From Bipolaris cookei (lineage: Eukaryota; Ascomycota; Dothideomycetes; Pleosporales; Pleosporaceae), in assembly GCA_002286855.1 (NCBI GenBank), contig NRSV01000047.1:124938-188937 (forward strand): a stretch of DNA of 64,000 bases. Reading direction: 5' to 3'. Below, in pieces: positions 10,901-22,184 of the stretch. The position numbers were made by a program, and so were the translations under genes. Numbering within the stretch: position 1 is the stretch's first letter; every line of letters starts with the position of its first letter. Under the pieces are notes generated by a model. That model was given only the letters and a program-made list of their open reading frames with translations, made no database searches and was not told the DNA's origin.

Positions 10901-13237
10901 ATATGATGGATCGTCGCAGTTCCTGGAAATCCTGAACAACCTTTGCTCGCACCCAATATTGCTGTGGGAGTAAGGAAAGTATCCGCACAAACGCTGTGCC
11001 TATATCTCCAATGTCGCTAACATCGTCTCGTGTGAGTCTATCGAAGCTAGCGCGCAATAACACCGCCAGAGAGCGGGCATGGGTGTCGTTTGCCGCGTAT
11101 GCGCGAAATGCTTGCCGAGAGCGCATATCTGTAGTCATCTGCGTATCAAGTTTTCTTTCCCAATCTTCTGGGATATCCTGATCTATACCCTTCTCGACCA
11201 AAGCAGATTGCATAGCGACGCTAGAGCAGAAGCTGATGACGGTCGGGAGAGCACTTGGATATTCTTGCTGGAAGTATCTAACCTGAACAAGAGAGTCTTC
11301 TGACGGGTCGATTTCCATCGCGTCGACATCCTGCCCTTGTTGCGCAATGATAAAGTTGACTAGTTTGTCAAAGTCTGGAAAAACCAATTTGTTCTGCTCG
11401 CGCTCACCGGGCGGAGTGTTGGACATTCTGAACCAATAGGGGTCAAGACCTCGCCTTCCTTCCTCTATCAACTCGTGTCGATCGTTTGGACTCCCACTGA
11501 CAGCAAGTATATCTATCCATCGCGCAAGGACGTCTCCGTAGGGAAGGCAGCGATTCGCGAAACGTGTGGCAACATAGCGAGTACTTCTCGTGAATCTGTC
11601 TGAGGCTGGCGTATTCTCCTGATCTACAGTGGCATATCGGAGCAGTATTTGCCTGAATCTGGGCATAATTGCGGCATCAAATGGTTTAGAGAACGCCCCA
11701 AGCACAGAGGAAAGGGCCTCTTCTATACTAACCGCCACATCTTTGCCAGCTGAATCTTCACGTAATGATCGGAACAGAAACTCCAGAAGATCAAGCGATG
11801 GCTCCAATAGTATTTTTCCTGGGGCGGCTTTGGCCAAGAGTCCAATAGTTTCATAGCCATAGCCCCGAAGCTCCATATCTTGGTCGCGGTCTGGGGTTGG
11901 CCAGCCTTGGTCTTGAATGAAAGCCCTCAGATTTCCAACAAGACTCTCAGCAACTTGAGATAAATCCGATACTGCTCCACGTCGGGCGACAAAGTTGACA
12001 AGAGAAAATATAGCTGAGCGAAATTTCGAAGCCTCTCTCCCAGCGGTTTTATTGGTCGCATTCAGCTCGGGCGAGAGAAGACCTTCTTCAACAATCCTTG
12101 CTATTTGTCGTGGGTATGTTGTGCATTTCACAGACTTGGAGAGCACAGTTAAGATCTTTATGCGCAGCGGTGTCTTGACAGGAAGTGACCCGCCAGCTGA
12201 ACTAGAGCCGAAATATAGTTCGAATAAACTCTCTGCAAGTTCCGATTGTTCCATATCTTTGGATAGCATGACGCGCTTCAAGGTATCCTCGCCAACCTCA
12301 GATATCCGGGAATTGATATCAGCAGATGCAAATAGTGCCGGCAAGAACTTTTCGTCATCGTTGAACAATCCACTTGCCATGAGTCGCGCGACCAAGGCTT
12401 TTGATTCAGGCAGATGCAGACCTGCATTTGCACTAGGATCCCAAGCATCTGGCTTTCCTTGAAGTGTAAGGAACTTGTACTCTTCAGAAGAGAGCCCAGA
12501 AAATTTTAGAGATGCAGTATCTTGCAGGTTGCTTGGTCGAACAATGGTCAACAAAAGTAGTTTTCCAAACCACTTGGAGAGGAAATGTGCGTCATCATCG
12601 GAGAGATTCAAGGTCGCTCTCAGCTCATCGTCTTCTTTACTACCTCGGAGAGGTAATTTGAAGAGGACCAAAAGGCGCAAGATAAGATGAAACAGTTGAG
12701 AGGCATGTTGTTCGGATTTTTCATAATCCTTGGCGATACCTTGGAGTAATACCGGGAGAAGTTCCAACCGTTCAGATACGGAAAGCCGCGATATGCCCTG
12801 CTGGATGTAGAGAATGTCGAAATGCCGAATGAGAGCGACATGTCCATGTTCTTTGTACTGTTTTAGAAGAGCACTCACTGGGAGCTTGATATCTCTGTAG
12901 AATTGCGTCAGCTGATAAGTCTCGGCGGTTATGGCGAACAAGAGATGCGTACTGTGATTTGATGCGCGTATTGATGTGCTGGCAAATGGAAATGACCTAG
13001 GAAACCCGCCATCAGCGGCGACCAAGGGAAACAGGGGCCATAGCATGTGTGCATGATCAAGCTTCTTACCTTATTCCGCACAGCGGCACTCTCCGACCCG
13101 AGCTTCAATAGCAGAGGCGGAAGATAGGTCTTGAGCAAGTCTTCAAGTTTCTTGTCTGAGCTGGCGAGTGCTATGCGCATCTCGACCTTTCCCACTAGGG
13201 AAAGCTCTTTGGCTTCTGGAGTTAGCTCTGCCGCCAT
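7923..13237 (-). CDS. ECM29: Proteasome adaptor and scaffold protein ECM29
   Basis: Large HEAT-repeat protein that binds the 26S proteasome, tethers core and regulatory particles and takes part in proteasome quality control. Exons on the minus strand are 13237-13070, 12996-12953, 12894-9598, 9546-9345 and 9296-7923, giving 1694 residues. The start ATG opens MAAELTPEAKELSLVGKVEM, a typical Ecm29 N-terminus. The first two introns are needed to restore VRNKVISICQHINTRIK followed by IKLPVSALLKQYKEH. Downstream landmarks are RHFDILYIQQGI, NPKLYPKLYRYKFDPN (restored by the intron at 9597-9547) and QRSMNDIWNALVKD. The rest is a long alpha-helical repeat array without other domains. It shares a divergent promoter with the UBX-domain gene at 14092, and both products act on the Cdc48/proteasome route. 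It is slightly shorter than the yeast protein. Confidence 0.93.
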
Positions 13238-14091
13238 GTTGGAAATCGGTTGGCGTATGGTAATGGTAATGCAGATGCAAACGGCTTTTTTGGCGATCAA
13301 CCCAGAGGCCTAAATATAGCAAAGACGACAGGCAGAAACGGAGGACGTGTCCTGTCGGCTGGCGAGAAAGACGGACGACCCGACGGGATAGAGGCCAAGA
13401 GGGGCGTAGTGTATTCGCGGTGATTGCCACATGTCGTGTGTCGGACATTCACCAGTGAGGCGACAGGGGTCTGCCGCACGGGGTTCCGAATGACGCACTC
13501 GCCGCTGCCTGCATTCATTCTGAACAAACGCACCGCGTCTTCGACGTGATTCTCCCACTGTCGACGTCTCCTACTCTAATTCCCCCTACATCTACATTTG
13601 GAGCTGCAATTCGCCTCCTTCGGTGACAGTTTGCCCCGCGACTGTTTCTGTATACCAGAACAGCCAAACAAGCCGAGCTTGTGCCTGTCGCCATCTGCCC
13701 AGCAGTCACATTGACACGCACCATACGCACACCTCACCTGGTGCAGCGCATCCACTCCCACCGAAGGTTTTCCTTCACCTGACCTGTACATCATCACCCT
13801 TCTGCGTGGGTGTAGGGTGTCCGGTTATTGTTGATCGGGAAGTTTCAAAGGTACATACACACTGCCCCACCACGGTTCTACTTGCACCGCAATCGCAACC
13901 ACCACACAGAATTCTTGAGCCCCCCTCCCTTGTAAACTCACACTCCAGACCCAAACAACCTCCCCGGAATAGCTCTCCGTACTCGCAAAACCTTTCGTTC
14001 CTTGCGCCAGACGCTCAAACACACGGCCCTACGCCCGGTACTTCTCGTTAGGCGTAATCACTGGCGAGCAAAACGCAAACACGCGCCCAAG
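13238..14091. promoter_or_regulatory. Divergent promoter between ECM29 and the UBX-domain gene
   Basis: This 854-bp stretch lies between two divergent start codons. It has no credible gene. Short frames on both strands here lack coding features. The sequence is CA/CT-rich toward the UBX gene (13690-14040). I looked for the yeast proteasome element GGTGGCAAA and did not find an exact copy on either strand. Confidence 0.6.
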
Positions 14092-15707
14092 ATGGACGAG
14101 GAATCTGTGCTCAATTTCTGCAGTATCACTTCGTGTGACCCTGAAAAGGCTGCGCAGTATCTGCGCTTGACAGATGGCAACTTTGAGCAGGCTATACAAC
14201 TCTTTTTCGATGCCCCGGGGCTTGACTTCGCTCCCTCCGCACCATCACAACCTGCCCCAGCCGCTACTGCCCAGAATCCCATAAATATCGATTCCGACGA
14301 TGACATGGACTTTGATGCCGCTCCTTCGGGCACAAACCCGCCTGCACGAAGCCAACCTGGTATCGAGGACGACGAAGCTATGGCGCGGCGGTTACAAGAG
14401 GAGATGTACGGCGGTGGTGGGCCTGGAGGAGCTGGTGTCGACGAAGTTCGCGCGCCTATGCAACGGACAACAGAGACTCTGGTCGGTCCTGGCTCCAATT
14501 GGGGGCCTGCCGACGATGAGGATGACATAGATGCTCTAGTGCAAGAACAGTTGGCTCGCCGCCGAACTGGTATGTCGTACTTCTCACATACAATTTTCAC
14601 AATTGACTGAACCATTCAAATTTAGGCCGCGCGGGTATCTTCAACCAACATACAACCCATACGAACGTCTGGGACGCTACCACAGATTCGAGCACGCGGC
14701 GACGAGAACTTGCGACCGCAACGGGAGGTGCGTCCGAGCAGTCTTCTAAGATGAACATGCTCGCAGAGCTATTTCGACCACCGTTTGAAATAATGTATCA
14801 AGGGTCATGGGAGAAGGCACGCGACATGGGCAAGGATGAGGAGAAGTGGCTCCTTGTGAATATCCAAGACCCGGCAATCTTCGACTGCCAGCGTCTAAAC
14901 AGAGACATTTGGAAGAATGAAGACATCAAAGCGACTGTCCGTGAGAACTTTATCTTCTTGCAGTACGCAAAGGACGATCAGCGTGGACAGCAGTACATGA
15001 ACTACTACTTCCACGCTCGTGACAGCTCAGATGCTTACCCACACATCGCCATTGTCGACCCTCGAACTGGTGAACAGGTCAAAGTATGGTCAGGCCCACC
15101 TATACCCGAGGCTGTAGAGTTCCATGCGCAACTCCACGAGTTCCTGGACCGCTACAGCTTGAATGTCAACGCAAAGAACCCAGTGGCGAAGCGAAAATCA
15201 GAGTCGAAGAAAAAGGACGTTAACCGTATGACCGAGGAGGAGATGTTAGAGATGGCACTGCAAAACAGTTTGGAGAATGGCAAAGGCCCGCAGGAAGACG
15301 ATCCGGATGCTCTCACTAAATCGACTGACAATATCAAGGGCAAGGGCAAGGCCGAAGAAGCCGCGCCAGAATCAGATCCTGAGGCTGCTCCATCAAATCC
15401 AGCTTTTGCCGCTATTTCCGCACAAGCCCCTCACACTGAGCCAACAGTTACCGATCCAAAGGTAACCACGCGTATCCAGTTCCGAGGTCCATCAGGCAGA
15501 CCCATTGTCCGCCGATTTAACCTTGCAGATCCTGTCCGCCGCGTGTACGAATGGATCAAGTCTGATGTACCTTGGGAGGGCAAGCAAGGCGCTGAGTTTG
15601 ATCTTTCCTTCATGGGCAAGAACCTCATCGAGCACCTAGACGAAACGGTCGAAGCTGCTGGTCTCAAGGGCGCAAGTGTCATGGTTGAATTCATGGACAG
15701 CGAGTAG
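14092..15707 (+). CDS. UBX5: UBA-UAS-UBX protein, Ubx5/UBXN7-type Cdc48 cofactor
   Basis: Adaptor that links ubiquitinated substrates and cullin ligases to the Cdc48/p97 segregase. Exons 14092-14569 and 14626-15707 encode 519 residues. The 56-bp intron is GTATGT...TTTAG, phase 1. Domain order seen: an N-terminal UBA-like fold (residues ~5-42, ITSCDPEKAAQYLRLTDGNF); an acidic Asp-rich linker; a UAS thioredoxin-like domain (~215-340, with KWLLVNIQDPAIFDCQ and YPHIAIVDPRTGEQVKVW); a ubiquitin-interacting-type helix TEEEMLEMALQNSLEN; and a C-terminal UBX domain (~430-519) beginning TTRIQFRGPSGRPIVRRF. The start ATG is the first that gives the UBA-like helix; a longer in-frame upstream start at 14002 is less likely because it adds a basic non-conserved extension. 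Confidence 0.92.
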
Positions 15708-16175
15708 GCGGTTCTGCTGAGAGACGCCTTGCGTGTAGGAATGAGTTTCACTACACACAAGAATGCGCTCTCAAGCTGAAGAAGTGGAGGACGTCATGAC
15801 GATGACAGACAAGACGCAACTAGAACCTCACCCTCTGGCTCTTGTTCCAAATATATTTACATTACTGGCGCGGTCTCCTGTATAGATTCTTTCTTGACAA
15901 TTCACTACCGATACGTAGTAAATACCCGTGCATTGTTTGCAAATACAGCTTCCTCTTTCTGATCCCATTGACGGCACCAGTGCTTTAAACTGTTATCATG
16001 GTGGTTGTGAAGACAAAAAGGCAATGCATCAGACGAAGATGTAGGCTCACATGAAACCCTTTGATTTCGCGTCTAGAAAAAATAACCAGACTCGCGCAAT
16101 GAATGTCCCAAGACCATGGCTGACTGCATTTCTAGAATGCCTCGCTCAATCATCCATCAACTCGTCGACTCTGCC
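15708..16175. other. Intergenic region between two convergent 3' ends
   Basis: It contains the 3' ends of the UBX gene (plus) and the UBA-like gene (minus). No coding potential or repeat is seen. A TTTAAAC-rich AT segment at 15985-15992 is unremarkable. Confidence 0.55.
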
Positions 16176-19138
16176 CTAATCTTCCTTCTCCTCGCCTTCC
16201 TCTCCCTCGCCCTCTATCTCCTCGCCTCCTTGCCCCTCACCCTCATCATTTTCCCCACCTGGCTCAAAACCACTCTCCTTTTCATCATCCGTCCCGCTCT
16301 CAGCATTACCAGCTGACTCCTCCTCCTCCTCCTCCTCCTCCTCCTCCTCATTCACATTCAGCTCCTCATCACTAAACGCCCCATCCCACGCATCCTCCTC
16401 CTCCGAAACAAACAACTTCCTCTTCTTCTCCGCCTCATCCGCCTCCCTCACCCGCCCCAGCCCCATCCCACGTCTTCCCCTCTTTCCCTCTTCTTCCAAC
16501 TGCTCAGACGCAGCAGCCTCGTCGGACAACTCACCTGGCAAAACTTCGATACCGTCGCCTAGGTTGAATCGGACTTTCATGGTGAGTTTCTTGGTTTGGG
16601 ATGAATCTCTGAGTGCGGGAGTCATGGTGGGAGGTTCATCTTTGCTATCATCGTCGCTGACAGGAGAATTGACCCGCGTTTCCCCCTCTAGGTCGCCAAT
16701 CATGGAATCAACCTCATCGTCATCTTCTTTCTTCGCAGAGGGTAGAGACCAAGTGATGAACTTGCCCTTCTCTATGTGTTCAGCGTCGTTGGCGATTCTG
16801 GCGATTTCTTTTGCTTTCGCAATCTACGCGGCTTCAGCTTCTTCGGCAGCTGCTTTTGCTGGTTCGGCTAGAACGACGTCTATGATGACTTTTCGTTCGG
16901 CGGCTTCGGCTCGCTTGTACGCTTCTATTTCTTCCTGCTTTAGTTGCAGCTGTGCGGCTGAGTCTTCTTGTTTGGAGGTAGTGGTATTGTCTTCTTTATC
17001 GTCGCCGGTCACTTCTTGTACTAGAGGTGGTGTGCATCGTTCTCTTGTTGGGATACCACGGTTGAGATCTTCGCTTGAGGGAATGGCTTCGTGTCCGTAG
17101 TGTTGGATTTGGAGACGGTGTCGCATTTGGAGGTATTGTTGGTACGGTGTGCCTTGGACGCCGGCGCGGGAAACGACGTTTCCTGTAGTATTGAGCCATA
17201 GAGTTAGGCCAGCGTGAGATAGGCCTTTTCGCATTGTAGAATTTTGTGTTGCGGGTCTGCTTTTCTTTGTGGTATCTGCCTTATTCGCGGATGCAGTATA
17301 TGCATCTTCAATCGGTGACGAGTCTAAATCGGTTTCCCCAGTTACCTCTTCTACTCTTATTTTAATGCCAGCACATTCAAACTCCTCGATTCGTCTATCT
17401 GTAGTGGCGATTTGCCCTTTGGCGTGCTGTATCTTGCTCTGAAGTGCCGCGATCAAGTTGACGCCCACTTCTTGCGGTCCCAGAGCCCGTCTTTTTGCAG
17501 CATCACTGGATCCCACCGATACATGCTGTACGGGTCTATCCTGAATCGATATAGTTTTTCGGAAAGACTTTGGATTCGAAGACTGATCGATATTTGCACT
17601 ATCGCCCCGCAGAGCCTCACTGTCATCAAAGAAAGCGGAGACAGCAAGGTTCACATTCCAATCGGCGCCGATAAGATAGCTCTCGGCATAATCGGTGTCG
17701 ACATTTGTAATGCTCGTGAATGTGATCAAAGCATCACTTTGATCTTTTGTGAGGCGTACAGCACTCAAAGCGGGTCGTCCTGCTTCCGGTCGGTCTTCAT
17801 AAAAGTATGATAGAGCGAGTTCCAGATCCCAGTGGGCTATGGATAAACATTCCTCAGCTCGATACCATGTCGCACCGGTCAGATCTGCAAGGTCACGGAT
17901 GATTCTAATTTCTTCCTCCGTGTGTTGCGCCACGAAACTTTCTGTTTCGTCCAAAATCCTCGGCTCTTCAAATTTGATTATGTTCTGGGTATCTTGAGGA
18001 GCGCCAGACAGAACAGGCGGTTCTGGAGTAGAAGGCCCTGATGTTTCGACATCGACACGCATGGTTATAGGTTGATCAAGCTGTTCTAAGACTTGCTTAA
18101 TAATTTTGTCTCTTTGAGATATCAGATATGCTTCTTCCTCAGCATCAAATTCTTGATCGCTTCCATGTTCGACGCCGCTGTCTCCACCATAAAGCATGTC
18201 GAAATCGTCGGCGTTGTCTCTGAGTCTTTCCACAATATACTGTTGCTCATTTGTCATGTCGTGCTTTCCCTGGCGTTCATTTCGACCATATAGCTCTGCC
18301 ACGAGGTATGTGAAAATTCTATGGTGATGCATCTCCTTCGTCTTGAGTAATTCCACATTCTGTCGGATGGCAACTCTCTGCGCTTCGGCATTCCCTTCTC
18401 CTGCACTGACAGGCTTGAGTGGTGGCTCCTCAGATTCTATCGTTTGCTGAAAGGCGGGAAGAGTTGCGATCATATTCTCAAGGATTGGTATTTTCCTTGC
18501 GTCGAACTTCATTATGCTCCACGCCCGCCTTGCAGTCTCGAATAAATATTTCCAGCGGATATCACCGAGCTGTCCTCCTTGTTTAGGAACATTCCGAAAT
18601 CGTGTCCAGTTAATTGGGGTCATTTGACCAGTCTTGATCCCAGTGAGTACGACGAGCGAAGCAAACAATGGACCTTCGTACTACAAGAAACTTAGTTAGC
18701 ATGGCGATCATGATCTAGTTGTGTTGAATGCTGTTTGCCACTTGAGGGCGGGGATTGAGCAGCGTACATTGCGCGCACCATATGTGCCACCAAAAAACTT
18801 TGGAAGATTTGCACTGCCGTAGACACAATACACAAAATCAGAGCCACACTTGGTGAAACTACGAATGTAAACCAGATAGCAGAGTGTGGCGGTCAAAAAT
18901 TCCTATTCATCAATCTCTTCGCTGCGGTAGGGTGAATGGATCCATTCGAGTTGTATTCTCTTGGCGGTGCCAGGGAGTATGTCTTTTCCCCTGTCCATGT
19001 CAGCTAGCCCTTAAGTTTCGTAAGGCTATGATCTTACTCTTCAGTCAGGATTTGGTAAAAGAGCGAGTTCATCGCGTCTTCCGTCTCTCGCGCGCTGGTA
19101 GACTCGGATGGAAGCGGGGGGCGTGCTTTGGGACCCAT
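16176..19138 (-). CDS. Large protein with two UBA-like segments; frame carries two in-frame TAG codons
   Basis: I do not recognise the full protein. The model is exons 19138-19038, 18990-18768 and 18680-16176 (943 codons). The N-terminal part includes HSPYRSEEIDE, FLTATLCYLVYIRSF, ANLPKFFGGTYGARN and INWTRFRNVPKQGG and looks folded and conserved. Two UBA-like helical segments follow (IIRDLADLTGATWYRAEECL; ITNVDTDYAESYLIGADWNV), then a Lys/Glu/Ala coiled coil and an acidic tail with a poly-Glu run. Two TAG codons interrupt the frame, at complement(18903-18905) in exon 2 and complement(16824-16826) near the coiled coil, with the same frame open on both sides. Removing 16889-16824 as a 66-nt GT-AG intron would bypass the second, though the donor GTCATC is poor. 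I found no splice that bypasses the first. It may be a broken gene, a sequence error, or need recoding. UBA-like folds suggest ubiquitin binding (inference). Confidence 0.55.
16318..16349. repeat. TCC/CTC trinucleotide microsatellite encoding poly-Glu
   Basis: About ten uninterrupted TCC units on the plus strand. Read on the minus strand they are GAG/GGA codons that encode the poly-Glu run in the acidic tail of the UBA-like protein. Length polymorphism is expected. Confidence 0.85.
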
Positions 19139-19426
19139 GATATCGATGTTAGTAAGACTGTGATGTTGTAACAAACGATGGTATGACTGTGATGCGGTGG
19201 AAAGATGACGACGTTACAGGCATGGAGTATATTGTGCGTGGTTATCAGAAGTTGTTTATAGATCGAGAGGATCGGAGAGAAGGCGCACTGTCGTCACGCA
19301 CGTGGCCGTCAACGCTGACTTTCTAAGGCAACACATGTCGACATCCTTCACCTGGACGATACCAAGGCAAGAGCCTCGATGGTGATTCTTCCATCGCAAA
19401 CAAAAGGATTAGTGCTATCACCGACA

Positions 19427-20104
19427 TTAATGCTCTTGCATAATTCTCTCATCACCAATTCTTTGGGTAAAGGTCACCGTCCTGTTCTTGATCCTCCAAA
19501 TTCCACTCGCGCCATGCACACCTAGAATCACGGATGTTGATAAGCACGTGATTTATACTAATTAATTTTCGTAGAACTGCTTACCCTCGTAATTGTCGTT
19601 TTCTGCCTTCAGTAGTATCACGTCATCGATATACTTGCCGTACGCGCACAGCATCTTGCCCTCGTGTGGACCTTGTCCGAACTGTGCGGAATTATAAGTG
19701 AAGTGCGTGCTGAAAGCAAAAGATTGGCATTGTCAGAAAACATTTCAATCATCACTTACATGCACACCCTGGAAGTATGTCTCCACTTGCGCCGTATGCG
19801 CATCAGGCCCAAAAATGATGGTTTGCGTTGTAAGGCTATGATGTGTACGGACTGGTCCGAGACTGAGACGGGTTAGACCCTGACATACCGCACAATAACT
19901 AAGAGGATCGAAGGAATACCGGTTCTTGATAGCAGCTTTCACTTCGCTCACGCTCTTCATGCTGTTGTTGAAGGGAAAGTTCGCTTCAACGTCTGGGATG
20001 AACACTTCGCCTAACATGTCGAAGTCTTTCGAGTCCAGCGCTTGGCAGTAACGTGATACCACGTTCTTTATAGCCAGTACATCGAGCGGATTGATATTGG
20101 TCAT
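19427..20104 (-). CDS. SnoaL-like (NTF2-fold) protein
   Basis: Small alpha+beta barrel protein of the SnoaL/NTF2-like superfamily, whose members are isomerases, dehydratases or hydrolases, or non-catalytic. The substrate is unknown. Exons on the minus strand are 20104-19920, 19862-19760, 19681-19585 and 19521-19427, giving 159 residues. The start is the ATG of MTNINPLDVLAIKNVVSRYC, the usual first helix. Splicing restores AAIKNRLGPVRTHHSLTTQ across intron 1 and YFQGVHFGQGPHEGKMLCAYG across intron 2, then WRIKNRTVTFTQRIGDERI at the end. These are the expected family landmarks. Intron 1 is 57 bp, has a CTAAC branch site and is stop-free in frame, so it could be mistaken for coding sequence. The gene stands alone in a long gene-poor stretch. 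Confidence 0.8.
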
Positions 20105-21812
20105 CGCAGGTAGTTCTGGGGATAGGATAGGCCTCTGCGGGGTAAAAGGCTTACTATGTTGAATGGGCTCTGTAGCTAGCTAGCATAAGCGTGGACCGGG
20201 TGCAAACAGCAAAGTACGAAGCATGTGCGCGCGGGGCTAAAGAGGGTTTGCACGAATGCAGGAGGGTTGCCAAAATACAGGCGTGTGTATTCAAAATTCT
20301 TATTCTTCTTGCCTATCTACGTGCGTACAGGGTTCTCTTCTTATGCTCTCTGCTGTGTGTGGGGTAGAGCTTCTGAGCCATCCGATCGCTGTAACCTTAC
20401 TACTTATATGGACATACTATACGCTTGCTCTCCCGGAACCCCACTTTTCGGAGCCGAAACTGTAGATGTCAAGATTAGAGAGAAGTGAGCTTTTCTAATC
20501 TCGTGTATCCCGCGTCCAAATAATTTTCCATAGCGTCATATCTAGCTTAGGTTTAGCTAACTAGTTTAATATATTTTAGAAAAGAATAATAGGCCACCAA
20601 GCTTGCCAGTATATAGGTTCAAGTAAGGGACTTTGTAGTCAAAATGGTGATTGGAACAAAGTCAACGTACTCAAACCGCGGAGCTCCGGCTTTGAGATTC
20701 AAGGGAGGATCCGCTTTCGAACCAGACACCATCTTTGAATCACTTGTATTGCAGCTCATACCAATTCTAAGAAACTAAACTCTCTATCTCTTTCACCATA
20801 TCTTGCATCGTCTGCTAAACTGTCTCAAAAAACTATCCGCAATTTCTATCTATTCACTCAAAAAATTACGGCAGCGTGCAAGTCAAGCATCTCGCAAAGG
20901 AGAGTAAGCTGCTACAATGCTACTTTCTCAGAAATTCCACCACGTTGTAGCATTGTAATTGAAAATCAACATTCAAAAAGAGAGCTTTACATGAGAAAAG
21001 TAATGATATTCTGTATAAACAGCGTCATTCGTAAAGTTCCTGAGTGCATCCGAGGATATAAATAATACTGAATGAAATCAATTGGTAGCTGGCTAGGTAT
21101 AGTTATTATGAAGGCTTCTGCAGGGTACAGGAGATGCAGAATCAGGGGAAAACCAAGAATTTCAAGTCTACTGCTACTCATGTGCGATGCACAATATAAT
21201 TGCCACATGGTATTTCACATTGTTCCATCCCTTGCTCAAAGCCCCCCCCTCTTCGTCTTACTATTGTTCTTCCGACTCTATCGCGCCACACCATCACTTC
21301 GACTTTGAAGTTGATTGGCCTCTCTCATCTTCAAATACTCGGATTAAACGTATAATTATCTCTCCTCTTTCATCCAGCTTCTCTATTTTCAATAACCGTC
21401 ACTTCTCTTTTCACTGTCCTGACTGATTTGCAATTCACTCATCTGTATCTGCTATCACACTTGTACCACCACTCTTCTAACAAATCTCTCTTTTATGAAA
21501 CACGATACACCTACTCCAATATCAAAACGCTCCAAAGCAAACCAAGACCAAAACCACGCCATGCGCCCCTACTTCGACGCTTCGGAACTTCCTTCCTTCC
21601 GCACCCCATCAGCTGGCTACGAAACACGCGCCTTCCACACCTCCACCGCCCTCCAAATAAACTGTGCCCTCGCGCTCTACGCAAGCCCACGACTCGCTCC
21701 TGCACAAAAGCCCCAACCCCTCCTTTGCACCAGTAATCCCTCTGCAAACCCAACTACCGCATCTCACCCCACTTAACCCTCCCCTCCCCTCCCTCTCCTC
21801 CTATTCCTCATC
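20105..21812. other. Long AT-rich intergenic region
   Basis: No gene is supported in these 1.7 kb. The stretch 20500-21070 is AT-rich with many TA steps. The stretch 21430-21780 is C-rich and open in several frames on the plus strand (for example a 93-codon frame at 21495-21776), but it has low-complexity composition and no recognisable features. It probably contains the 5' region of the SnoaL-like gene and the 3' end of the small membrane protein. Confidence 0.55.
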
Positions 21813-22184
21813 TCACCACACCTTCTCCCCAACCGCCTTTCCAAAATACTCAAAACAAAACTTCCCCCCGACAAAACTCGTCCCCATCCACTTCCACCAC
21901 GCGCCACTCCCCACACTAACCCCATGCTTGGCCAGCTTGGTGGTGAAATACGCGGTCTCGACTGCATGTATAATGTACAGGAAGTAGAAGAAGAAGTTGT
22001 GGGTGTACCAAAGGTACCGGGTTGCAGTGGTCGGAAGGACGGTTGAGGGTGAACCTGGAGAGGGGAGCAGGAAGGAGGGCGTGGGGAGGGCGGCGAGGGC
22101 CATTATTACACCGACGATGATGATTTTGGTTCGTTGGGGGGAGGGTGGGGGGTGGTATGTGTTGTTTAGGGATTTGGGGGGCAT
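21813..22184 (-). CDS. Small integral membrane protein (DUF4499-like)
   Basis: Single-exon 123-residue protein with an ATG at 22184. It has a hydrophobic segment near residues 21-42 (KIIIVGVIMALAALPTPSF) and another near 60-85 containing WYTHNFFFYFLYIIHAVETAYF (shown only in part here as the core aromatic segment), followed by TTKLAKHGV, GAWWKWMGTSFVGGKFCF and a short polar end. The His-Asn aromatic helix and the Trp-rich C-terminal pattern fit the small fungal DUF4499 membrane family as I remember it. No enzyme motif is visible. The upstream flank is GC- and G-rich. The family assignment is moderate and the function unknown. Confidence 0.6.
   Translation of the reverse strand: MPPKSLNNTYHPPPSPQRTKIIIVGVIMALAALPTPSFLLPSPGSPSTVLPTTATRYLWYTHNFFFYFLYIIHAVETAYFTTKLAKHGVSVGSGAWWKWMGTSFVGGKFCFEYFGKAVGEKVW

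Noticed and set aside
13623..14051. 142-codon plus-strand frame before the UBX gene
   Set aside because: Pro/His/Thr-rich translation of a CA-rich promoter or leader, not protein-like.
19863..19888. 26-nt GTATGT...CTCAG segment in the SnoaL-like gene
   Set aside because: Below the size of spliceosomal introns and out of phase; it is the 3' part of the 57-bp intron chosen instead.
21428..21776. Overlapping plus-strand frames of 93-107 codons
   Set aside because: They result from C-rich composition in several frames at once; no frame shows protein-like features.
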